From: Kocuria massiliensis
Lineage (GTDB): Bacteria; Actinomycetota; Actinomycetes; Actinomycetales; Micrococcaceae
Reading direction: 5' to 3'
Assembly (NCBI RefSeq): GCF_900169715.1
Contig: NZ_LT835160.1
Coordinates: forward strand, 310,001 to 374,000
DNA length: 64,000 nucleotides
Below the pieces are notes generated by a model. It saw nothing but the letters and a program-made list of their open reading frames with translations, had not been told where the DNA came from and did not search any database. Numbering within the stretch: position 1 is the first letter of the stretch; each line of letters begins with the position of its first letter. The position numbers were made by a program, and so were the translations under genes. Below, piece after piece: positions 57,089 to 64,000 of this stretch.

Positions 57089-57124
57089 AGGCCTCCGAAC
57101 ACCCCGTCACTGGGAGCAACTAGT

Positions 57125-58450
57125 ATGGGCAGAGTGCCCAACACTACTTTTCCCAACCCACAATTCGGTTTCACTGTCGGTTCCCGCCTGAGCGAGACCG
57201 CCGGTAACGACTCCTCCAGGGCCGCGCGCTCTCGCAACGACGGCGGCGAGTTCTTGGGTCGGACCGGCGTCATGACCACGCCCCACGGCGAGATTCAGAC
57301 CCCCGCGTTCATTCCGGTCGGAACCAAGGCGACCGTGAAGGCCGTGCTTCCCGAAGCCATGAGTCAGCTCGGTAGCCAGGCGTTGCTCGCCAACGCGTAC
57401 CACCTCTATTTGCAGCCTGGGCCGGATGTCCTCGACGCCGCGGGTGGCCTCGGCCGTTTCATGAACTGGAACGGCCCGACCTTCACGGATTCGGGCGGAT
57501 TCCAGGTGATGTCCCTGGGCTCTGGCTTCAAGAAGGTCATCGACATGGGCACGGTCTCCGGCGCGACGGGCGCGGACGGTCGCCCCGTCGGGGACGACGA
57601 CGTCGCCGCGGGCAAAGAACGCATGGCCCACATCGACGACGACGGCGTGACCTTCAAATCCCACCTCAACGGGGACCTCCATAGGTTCTCCCCGGAGGTG
57701 TCGATGAGCGTGCAGCATCGCATCGGTGCGGACGTGATGTTTGCCTTTGACGAGCTGACCACCCTCTATAACTCCCGTGGTTACCAAGAACAAGCCTTGG
57801 AACGCACGCGGCTGTGGGCCCTACGGTGTATCGATGAGCACCAACGCCTCACCCAGGAACGCTCGGACAAGCCGTATCAGGCCCTCTTCGGCGTCATCCA
57901 GGGAGCCCAATACGAGGACCTGCGCCGCAAGGCATGCCGGGATCTCGGTGACATGGAGTTCGACGGATTTGGACTCGGCGGCGCCTTAGAGAAGGAGAAC
58001 CTCGGGACCATTGTGCGGTGGTGCAACGAGGAGTTGCCAGACAACAAACCGCGGCACCTCCTGGGCATTTCCGAGCCGGACGACATTTTCGTCGCGCTGG
58101 AGAATGGCGCGGACACTTTTGATTGCGTCTCCCCGACCCGAGTGGCTCGCACGGCGGCGGTGTATTCACCGGACGGACGCTTTAATGTGTCCAACGCCCG
58201 TTTCAAAACCGATTTCACCCCCATTTATGAGGGGTGCGACTGTTACACGTGCACGCATTACACCAAGGCGTATCTGCATCACCTCTTCAAAGCCAAGGAG
58301 AGGCTCGCGGCGACCCTCGCCTCGATTCACAACGAGAGGTTCATCGTCCGCATGGTCGATACCGCTCGTGACACCATTGCGAGCGGCGAATACTTCCAAT
58401 ATCGCGATGAATTTCTGGGCCGCTACTACGCCGGAAAGGCCAAGAAGTGA
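57125..58450 (+). CDS. tgt: tRNA-guanine transglycosylase
   Basis: Exchanges guanine-34 in tRNAs with GUN anticodons for a queuine precursor. The 441-residue protein has the TIM-barrel signatures TPAFIPVGTKATVKAVLPE, LLANAYHLYLQPG, FTDSGGFQVMSL (catalytic Asp), GFGLGGAL, the nucleophile-region DTFDCVSPTRVART and the zinc site CDCYTCTHYTKAYLHHLF. An insertion with GADGRPVGDDDVAAGKERM lies after the SGGFQ motif. No queuosine-synthesis gene is in the window. ATG 57125 has GGGAG upstream; but TAGTAT (57121-57126) ends seven bases before the in-frame GTG 57134, so a leaderless start there is an alternative. It overlaps the following gene by four bases. Confidence 0.92.
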   Translation: MGRVPNTTFPNPQFGFTVGSRLSETAGNDSSRAARSRNDGGEFLGRTGVMTTPHGEIQTPAFIPVGTKATVKAVLPEAMSQLGSQALLANAYHLYLQPGPDVLDAAGGLGRFMNWNGPTFTDSGGFQVMSLGSGFKKVIDMGTVSGATGADGRPVGDDDVAAGKERMAHIDDDGVTFKSHLNGDLHRFSPEVSMSVQHRIGADVMFAFDELTTLYNSRGYQEQALERTRLWALRCIDEHQRLTQERSDKPYQALFGVIQGAQYEDLRRKACRDLGDMEFDGFGLGGALEKENLGTIVRWCNEELPDNKPRHLLGISEPDDIFVALENGADTFDCVSPTRVARTAAVYSPDGRFNVSNARFKTDFTPIYEGCDCYTCTHYTKAYLHHLFKAKERLAATLASIHNERFIVRMVDTARDTIASGEYFQYRDEFLGRYYAGKAKK

Positions 58451-58953
58451 GCATTTTGACCACGGTCCCCGCGGATCATGTCGTCTCCATTTCCGGTGAC
58501 GTTCCCGCGTCACCGAACGTGGTGTTCGGCGCATTCACCGATCCCTTACGGCTCGCCGGATGGTACGGACCGGAGGGTTGGATCGTTCCCGTGCACACGG
58601 TGTCGATCGACCCCAGGCCCGGCGGGACCTTCCGCCTCGCGATGGTCAACCATGCCCAGCCGAATGAAGCCGTGCCGCTGTATTCGACGTTCGTGAGCGT
58701 CGTCGAGGGAGAACTGATCGAACATCGCGAGTCCCTCCCAGGCCCCAACGGCGAGGCCAGCGACGCGACGGTGCTTCACCGCATCGAGTTCCTTCCCCGC
58801 GAAGTAGACGGCGTCGAGGGAACGCGCGTCGTGGTGAGCCAGGGGCCGCTCCCTCGAGAGATCCACTCGACCGTCGTCGCCGGTTGGCGTTCCGCCCTGG
58901 CGGAGCTGGCCCGCGCGATCCACTCGGAAGGGCGGGTCCGCGCCTCTCGCTAG
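58447..58953 (+). CDS. SRPBCC / AHSA1-like domain protein
   Basis: A 168-residue protein of the START/SRPBCC fold (activator of Hsp90-like group): VVSISGDVPASPNVVFGAFTDPLRLAGWYGPEGW and FRLAMVNHAQ are the usual core. Such proteins bind hydrophobic ligands or act in stress; no specific role can be given. The GTG start overlaps the tgt stop by four bases, so it is coupled to tgt. It is convergent and overlaps by a few bases with the DUF3533-like membrane gene (58950-58953). Confidence 0.8.
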   Translation: MSILTTVPADHVVSISGDVPASPNVVFGAFTDPLRLAGWYGPEGWIVPVHTVSIDPRPGGTFRLAMVNHAQPNEAVPLYSTFVSVVEGELIEHRESLPGPNGEASDATVLHRIEFLPREVDGVEGTRVVVSQGPLPREIHSTVVAGWRSALAELARAIHSEGRVRASR

Positions 58954-61241
58954 GTGCGTTGCTTCCGCTTCGCATTGATCACGCGCAACTGCCGCGTTTC
59001 GGGGCTGTCGCTACCGGTCAGCGCGTTGCCTTCAAACTCGCCGGCGTCCTGCCCCTCGTATTGCTCTGCCTCGGCCTGTTCCTGCGCCGCATTCTTCTTC
59101 TTGAGATGTTGCACCCAGAGGTGCCCGGCGGTGTAAAGCAAGATGCCGATGGCGAGCCACACGAATTCCAGGATGAGGTCGCCCCGGATGGAGGCTTCCG
59201 GCAAATAGACCTGGAGCCTCATCGCGCCGATGGCAGCCGAGCTCGGGACCAGGTGATTCAGCACCGTATACAGCTGCGGAGCCATGTCCAGGGGCAGTAA
59301 CAGCCCAGAGCTGGGCACACCGCACATCACGAATAACGGCAGGGAAATCGTCATGACCGACCCCCTGAGGAAGAGCGCCCCACCGAGGGTGAAGAACTGG
59401 ATCGTCAACGACGTCAAGAAGAGAATCCCCCAAACGGTCCACGGAGCCCCCGGCTCCAGGAAGTGCACCACGTGCACCGAGATCAGGTATTGCAGCAACG
59501 TGTTGGCGGCGGCGACGCCGAGGACCCACACGATGCGTCGTCCCCAGTGCCAGGCTCGTCCGACCAACCCGATCATCATGCCCGCGAGGTTGGAGCCGAC
59601 GACGCCGCCCATCCCGAGATACATCAACGACATGCCGAATTTGTCGTTTTGCGGAGTAGGCGCGAGATCCACTTTCTGCAGGGGTGCCCCTTGAGTCAGG
59701 GTTCCAACGAGCTTCTCCGCCGCAGATTCTGATTGCATGCCGTTTCCGGTCGCGACGAAGAGCACAGCCGAGGAGTCCGATGTGCGTTCGGAAATCCCGG
59801 CCGCCGAAGATGCCGGGACGTACGCGGCCCGAGCCTTATTCTCCAGGACGTCTTGGCGCGCGTCGTCGGCGGACTTCACGGAACGAACCTCGTAGTCGTC
59901 CTTCGGGAGGTCGTCGAGAGCCCGAACCAGCTTGTGGGAGGAGGCATCCGAAGCGACGACGTCGATCTTCATGTGATTCGGCGACGGAGAGTGGACGACC
60001 CCGATGTACATCAGGGGTAGAGCGATGGCGACGATGATCGGCAACTTGAACGCGTGGACCAGGCCTCTGCGGTTTTGCATCTGCTCTTCGGTGACGGTGC
60101 GGCGGCTACCGAAAAAGTCACGGAACCTGAGCGACGAATACCCGGCGCGAACGTGTCGCCCGCTCCGCACGCCGTCTAGCTGCTGGCCGTCTGCGCTCTC
60201 CGAACTCAATGCGTCCTCATCCTTGGATGTAGGACGCCGCAAGAATGACGCGGCAAGAAGGATCACGGCCAGGAAAAACCACAGCAAGAGTGTGCTGAGG
60301 GAAGCGCTGAGTGGCGCATCCGGGAAGTACAGAATCCGGCGCAAGGCCTCCATGAGAGCGGGAGTCGGCAGGACCCGGTGCAGCCCCTGGAAAATCGGGG
60401 GCACCAGCTCAATGGCCATGCCCGCCCCTGACGAAGGAATACCCAACAAGACCAGGAGAAACATGGTTGGCAAGGCCATATACAAGCCGATGAGTCTCAT
60501 GCCGCCCGTGTGGAACAACATCACCGTGAAACACATCCCCGCCAAGAGGAGATACACAGGAAGGGCGTGTTCGGTGAATGCGCCGTGCACCGCGTAGGCA
60601 ATGAACACCGGGATGGTTGCGTAGAACAGAGCCATCACGCCCATGATGGAAATCGCGACCTTGCCGCTGAGTTTGGCCAGGTTGCTCCTCAATCCCACGG
60701 CCGTCATGAAACCGGCCAACAGCACCGGCAAACCCATGAACATGAGCGACGTGCCCATGCCGTCGTTGGGCGGAGGAGGTACAAGGTCGTCCACCGTGGG
60801 TTTCGGGACCTGGCTCGGATCCTGATATTGGCCGGTCTGGGTGAGGACCTGGGGTGCGACCTTGTCTAAATACCCTTCAGCGAACTGTGCGGCGCTCGTC
60901 GAGCCCATGGTCGCGACGTATTCGGTATTGGTTTTGGGATCCCAGGCCGCCCGAATGTCCAAGGACTTGATCGCGTGCTTGGCATCATCCACCGACCCGA
61001 CGGCGGTGACGTCGTAGGCGTCCCCGGCTTGGGCATCGAGCTTGGTCGCAAGGTGCTGCGTCTGAGCGTCCGAACCGACAATCCCAATTTTCATGCCGTG
61101 GGGTTGCGGGGAGTGCATGCTGAAGCCGTAGATCAGCGGGAACATGATCGTCAGGAACATGGGCAAGACGATCGAGAATTTCAGAACCTTGCTGGCCCCG
61201 GATTTGATGCCCGACGCACTGATACGAGGAGATCGAGACAT
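58950..61241 (-). CDS. Tandemly duplicated DUF3533-like (SNG1/YhgE-type) membrane protein
   Basis: A 763-residue membrane protein made of two similar halves in tandem. Each half has one N-terminal helix, an extracytoplasmic domain of about 130 residues and about five membrane helices. Paired landmarks: FSMHSPQPHGMKIGIV and VVHSPSPNHMKIDVV; MGTSLMFMGLPV and FGMSLMYLGMGG; LLGIPSSGAGMAIELVPP and MCGVPSSGLLLPLDMAPQ. Half 1 is about 1-345, half 2 about 390-740. Single copies of this architecture belong to DUF3533/YhgE-like exporters, and ABC-2-type permeases look similar. No ATPase is encoded here. GTG 61244 and ATG 61241 are adjacent; the FUSC stop overlaps them, so the two are translationally coupled. 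A fused double copy suggests that the working unit is a dimer. Confidence 0.75.
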   Translation of the reverse strand: MSRSPRISASGIKSGASKVLKFSIVLPMFLTIMFPLIYGFSMHSPQPHGMKIGIVGSDAQTQHLATKLDAQAGDAYDVTAVGSVDDAKHAIKSLDIRAAWDPKTNTEYVATMGSTSAAQFAEGYLDKVAPQVLTQTGQYQDPSQVPKPTVDDLVPPPPNDGMGTSLMFMGLPVLLAGFMTAVGLRSNLAKLSGKVAISIMGVMALFYATIPVFIAYAVHGAFTEHALPVYLLLAGMCFTVMLFHTGGMRLIGLYMALPTMFLLVLLGIPSSGAGMAIELVPPIFQGLHRVLPTPALMEALRRILYFPDAPLSASLSTLLLWFFLAVILLAASFLRRPTSKDEDALSSESADGQQLDGVRSGRHVRAGYSSLRFRDFFGSRRTVTEEQMQNRRGLVHAFKLPIIVAIALPLMYIGVVHSPSPNHMKIDVVASDASSHKLVRALDDLPKDDYEVRSVKSADDARQDVLENKARAAYVPASSAAGISERTSDSSAVLFVATGNGMQSESAAEKLVGTLTQGAPLQKVDLAPTPQNDKFGMSLMYLGMGGVVGSNLAGMMIGLVGRAWHWGRRIVWVLGVAAANTLLQYLISVHVVHFLEPGAPWTVWGILFLTSLTIQFFTLGGALFLRGSVMTISLPLFVMCGVPSSGLLLPLDMAPQLYTVLNHLVPSSAAIGAMRLQVYLPEASIRGDLILEFVWLAIGILLYTAGHLWVQHLKKKNAAQEQAEAEQYEGQDAGEFEGNALTGSDSPETRQLRVINAKRKQRT

Positions 61242-62311
61242 CACGAAGCCTGCTTTCTCTGATGATTACGACGGAGGATCGGGATGGCCTGAGTGTCGGC
61301 GTCGCGCTCGGCCTGGTTTCGGAATATCAAGACCAGCACAAAACTCACGGCGGCACCGATGGCGGTTTCGGCCATTCGGGCGGTGAGTATGTCTTCTGGG
61401 GGTGCTGGTTGCGCGAGTTGCACCATCATGAGCGCCAGTGGCGTCACGAAAAGCATCGCGAAACCGTAATTTCGCATCACAAAGGCCTCCGCCAGGAATT
61501 GAAGGATCACAATCCACACCACCATGTGCCATTGCTGGAGGCCAGAAGACAACAGAAATGCCGTGACCATGACTCCACCAAAGGTACCGACAATGCGCTG
61601 AATGCATTTGTAGAGGCGCGCCGTGACACTCGGCTGCGCAATGGGCGCCACCGCCGCGACCATAGCCCAGTAGGAATGGCTTATACCCGAGAGCTCCCCC
61701 AGCACACCGGCAATCCCCGCAGCCGCAAAGAACAGCAGTCCTTGTTGAATGATTTTGTTCCACGGTTGTCCGTGATGCTGCGGGGCGGGCACCACATGTC
61801 CACGACGCCCCTCACCGAGGAAATAGCCGAGCATTCCCGCGAGGACCGACCACACCACGGCACCCAGACCGGTCGCCATGCCTTCAAGGACCGGCGGCGG
61901 TGCGTGCATCGCGCCCACGGCTCCGGAGGCGAAGATGAAAAACAGGCCGCCGGGCGGGCGAAGAGTGAGCACCAGGGCCAGCGACGCACCGACGCCACCG
62001 ACGAGCGCGACCGCCGCAATCACCACCCACGGATTCGCGTGAGCGTGCGAGAGCCCGAGGCCCACCAAGAGACAGCCCAAAAGGATTGCCCCGGCCATGC
62101 ACTGATGCCGGAACCTATCGATGAAGGTCTCCTGGCGTGCATACAGCGAGGTAAAGGCCCCGAATGAGGCAAAGATGGCCAGGTCGACTCGGCCGAGGAG
62201 TACGACGGTTGTCAAAGGGACGGCGACGCTGACCGCAATTCGTGTCGCCGGAATGTGGTCGGCTTTCGACGGGGCGAAGGACACGATGTTGCGGAAATGA
62301 CCGTCTGTCAC
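61241..62311 (-). CDS. FUSC-family (aromatic acid exporter-like) membrane protein
   Basis: A 356-residue membrane protein with about ten transmembrane helices in two sets of four or five. The pattern VAVPLTTVVLLGRVDLAIFASFGAFTSLYARQE and LRPPGGLFFIFASGAVGAMHAPPP, with a second copy-like block near SYWAMVAAVAPIAQPSVTARLYKCIQRIVGT, is that of the FUSC/ArAE family (AaeB, YccC), which exports aromatic acids. The C-terminal cytoplasmic tail is short, unlike AaeB. GTG 62311 is the start; an AAGGAG lies a little far upstream. Its stop codon overlaps the start of the duplicated DUF3533-like gene, so the pair is one operon and likely one export system. Confidence 0.82.
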   Translation of the reverse strand: MTDGHFRNIVSFAPSKADHIPATRIAVSVAVPLTTVVLLGRVDLAIFASFGAFTSLYARQETFIDRFRHQCMAGAILLGCLLVGLGLSHAHANPWVVIAAVALVGGVGASLALVLTLRPPGGLFFIFASGAVGAMHAPPPVLEGMATGLGAVVWSVLAGMLGYFLGEGRRGHVVPAPQHHGQPWNKIIQQGLLFFAAAGIAGVLGELSGISHSYWAMVAAVAPIAQPSVTARLYKCIQRIVGTFGGVMVTAFLLSSGLQQWHMVVWIVILQFLAEAFVMRNYGFAMLFVTPLALMMVQLAQPAPPEDILTARMAETAIGAAVSFVLVLIFRNQAERDADTQAIPILRRNHQRKQAS

Positions 62312-62564
62312 TGTGACGAGTGGCTCCTTGAACTTGCGGCTCGGGGATCGGATAGAAGGAGTGGTCGCCGGAATCAGATCACCGGGATTGCCCTACGGCC
62401 AGAGAAATACACTGGGATGGACGAGGTTCTGACCATTCAGGTCTCAAGCCTCGAGGGGCCGTCACAACTATTGGGTTCCCGGCAGGTGGCGAAAAAACCA
62501 CGCCTTGCTTAATAGTAAGCCTACTCCCCGTCAGGGAGCGGCAGACCCTTGTATTTTGGAACAT
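62312..62564. promoter_or_regulatory. Divergent promoter region with candidate operator palindrome
   Basis: About 250 bp between the FUSC operon and the helicase-like gene. It contains the palindrome GCTTA-ATAG-TAAGC (62507-62520), which could bind a TetR- or MarR-type regulator. No regulator gene is adjacent in the window. It is AT-richer than the flanks. Confidence 0.4.
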
Positions 62565-64000
62565 ATGACCGAGCACACCCGCCTTCACGATGACCCGCTC
62601 GAGCTGTGGCGATCTCTCGCGCAGCTGAGCCCCCGGGTCTTGCCGCACCCGCGGCCGGCGGAACGCTCCCTCACCATCAAGGATTATCTGCCTGGGCACG
62701 CCCTCCCGTGGGAGCCCTCGTCGGGGCACGTGAGTTACGACCGCACTCGGTCCTGGCAACATGTGGTCTACGCCGGTCTCGTGCCTTATGGCACCCTCGT
62801 TGCCCACGCGAATTTGGCCCCGCCCGAAACCGCGCCGGGCTTGCTGACCGCGCTCTTCGCCGTGCGCCTCGAGGAAAGCGGCAGACTCCTCCCCGAGAGC
62901 CTCGAGGTGTCCCGGGCGGCGTGGGCCGTGGCGCATTTGTCGTCGTCGATATCCGCGACATACCGCGAGTCAGCGACCCTGTGGCGCCAACGCATCCTGG
63001 ATTTGTTCCGGGACCGCCGCGTCGTCATGAAGGGTGTGCGGTACCCGCGCCTTCCGGGGGACGTGGAACAGGATCATCAGCTCAATCACGACGATGTAGC
63101 CGCGGCCGTGAAGGTCACCAACGAGCTCTTTGGACTCACCGAGTTGACGATGACGGTTTCTCGCCCCATGCCGACGAGAATCGTGAGCACGCTCGCTACT
63201 CGCACCCTTCACGTAGGCGACAGCTCGCTGTTGAATCACCCAGCGGCCGAGGACCTCGATCTGGCCACCGAAACCACGCGATATCGCCAGTCCGCCGCGG
63301 GCCTGCTGGGTATCGACGCCGCAGAAACCTTCGAGGATGTCGTGGAGTCGCGGGAAGCTCTGTACTACGCGTTGGCCCCGCAGATGCTTCCGGAGGGGGT
63401 CTCCCGACCCGAACGCTCCTCGGTGGCGACTCAATTTGCCGTCAATGCCGCGCTCAATGATCTTTCTCGCCAGGAAGGCCTGTGGTGTTGTCCGGCCCAG
63501 ACGGCGGCGGGGATGCCCGACCCACGGTGGGTCGACGACATGGTGTCGGGCCTCGTCACGCGCCGTGCCGAGGCGTTGGCCTCGATTCCGGATCCTGCCG
63601 AGATTTTCGACCCCGAGCCCACGGAGTGGTCGGCGGCCCGAGAGATTCATCTTCCGCACCCCGACCTGGAAAATTTCGAGGTCATCCGCTCCGCTCCCCT
63701 GCGTTCCGGAGCCGCCGTTCCGCAAGGGCGAGCCGCCGTCGTGCGGTTGCTCCCCGGGATGGAAGAGCTTGAACCGTATCGTGGGCTCCCTGCGGCTCAG
63801 CCCATCGATGCCGTCGATGCTATCGATGGCGTGCTGAACCGGTTGGGCCACGCTCGAGTCTCGATGACGGCCGAAGATTATGACCGGTGGGACGAAACCG
63901 CCGAATCGGTCCACGAGAGCCTCGCGACCGTCCGTCGACTCGTGGCCGAACGCCAGAGATATCACGAAGCCGTACCCATGTTGTTGCGCACCGAAGGCGT
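62565..64000 (+). CDS. Large protein resembling SF1 (AAA_11/Dna2-like) helicases but lacking Walker A (runs off window)
   Basis: An open frame runs from ATG 62565 to the end of the window, at least 478 residues, without a stop. Residues 1-270 are not recognised. Residues about 285-300, VATQFAVNAALNDLSRQEG, match the block just before the P-loop in bacterial SF1 ATPases of the type 'QxFAVNAVLxxL...GxFxVNGPPGTGKTTLLRD'. Here the next residues are LWCCPAQTAAGMPDP, then RWVDDMVSGLVTRRAEALASI, so the GPPGTGKT Walker A is gone while the helix after it is kept. LPHPDLENFEVIRSAPL then matches the strand where such proteins have 'LTGFExVVASxNN'. A coiled-coil-like stretch follows (VRRLVAERQRYHEA). The match is from memory. 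It may be an ATPase-dead paralogue or a decaying gene; the rest lies outside. Confidence 0.5.
   Translation, partial: MTEHTRLHDDPLELWRSLAQLSPRVLPHPRPAERSLTIKDYLPGHALPWEPSSGHVSYDRTRSWQHVVYAGLVPYGTLVAHANLAPPETAPGLLTALFAVRLEESGRLLPESLEVSRAAWAVAHLSSSISATYRESATLWRQRILDLFRDRRVVMKGVRYPRLPGDVEQDHQLNHDDVAAAVKVTNELFGLTELTMTVSRPMPTRIVSTLATRTLHVGDSSLLNHPAAEDLDLATETTRYRQSAAGLLGIDAAETFEDVVESREALYYALAPQMLPEGVSRPERSSVATQFAVNAALNDLSRQEGLWCCPAQTAAGMPDPRWVDDMVSGLVTRRAEALASIPDPAEIFDPEPTEWSAAREIHLPHPDLENFEVIRSAPLRSGAAVPQGRAAVVRLLPGMEELEPYRGLPAAQPIDAVDAIDGVLNRLGHARVSMTAEDYDRWDETAESVHESLATVRRLVAERQRYHEAVPMLLRTEG

Noticed and set aside
58444-58456. Frameshift between tgt and the SRPBCC gene
   Set aside because: It is an ordinary four-base stop/start overlap between two complete families, not a broken gene.

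Overview
The window is ordinary chromosome of a high-GC Actinomycetota bacterium, most likely a member of the Micrococcaceae (Rothia/Kocuria/Micrococcus/Arthrobacter relatives). The evidence is the gene content and order: rrn - rlmB - cysS - carD, senX3-regX3 divergent from phoU, DUF2516, DUF4232, an Lhr helicase, GTP-dependent PEP carboxykinase, and a 16S-23S spacer without tRNA. Several genes also seem to start without a leader, a few bases after a TANNNT -10 box. The genus cannot be fixed from the sequence alone.

Layout. 1-851: start of a ThrE-like threonine/serine exporter that runs off the left edge. 930-2045: FemAB-type peptidoglycan bridge enzyme. 2260-8300: one minus-strand block fruR-fruK-fruA-ptsI-ptsH, a complete fructose PTS with its own general components and a repeat-bearing promoter. 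8345-8971: histidine phosphatase. 9029-10606: remnant of an element integrated in tRNA-Thr, with a 24-bp tRNA 3'-end duplication, the tail of a tyrosine integrase and a Tat-exported orphan. 10728-15465: thioredoxin-fold membrane protein, fused trehalose-phosphate synthase/phosphatase, zinc alcohol dehydrogenase. 15566-21225: complete minus-strand rRNA operon (16S-23S-5S) with promoters, boxA-like leader elements and a terminator. 21380-24428: rlmB, cysS, carD. 24733-28992: lipoprotein, senX3-regX3, phoU with a PHO-box-like repeat, gpmA. 29098-32607: DUF2516, metB, tmk, holB. 32695-40410: PFL/ACT pair, AI-2E-type permease, manA/manB, pckG. 40700-47068: tRNA-Arg, a large LAXTG-anchored extracellular nuclease, an orphan NgoMIV-like restriction endonuclease, ferredoxin, DUF4232 lipoprotein, nitroreductase. 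47268-58953: Lhr helicase, amino-acid permease, RluA (overlapped by a 13-codon ORF), cytoplasmic GH76, NUDIX-like protein, Tgt, SRPBCC protein. 58950-62311: FUSC protein translationally coupled to an internally duplicated DUF3533-like membrane protein. 62565-64000: start of a large protein that resembles SF1 helicases but lacks Walker A.

The most interesting items are: the restriction-enzyme-like protein with an intact catalytic constellation and no methyltransferase beside it; the FUSC/duplicated DUF3533 pair, which looks like a two-part export system; the P-loop-less helicase-like protein; the decayed tRNA-Thr island; and the recurrent leaderless gene starts. Nothing here looks like a large mobile island or a CRISPR array. 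Most of the window is core metabolism and housekeeping. All family assignments were made by eye from motifs, without database searches.
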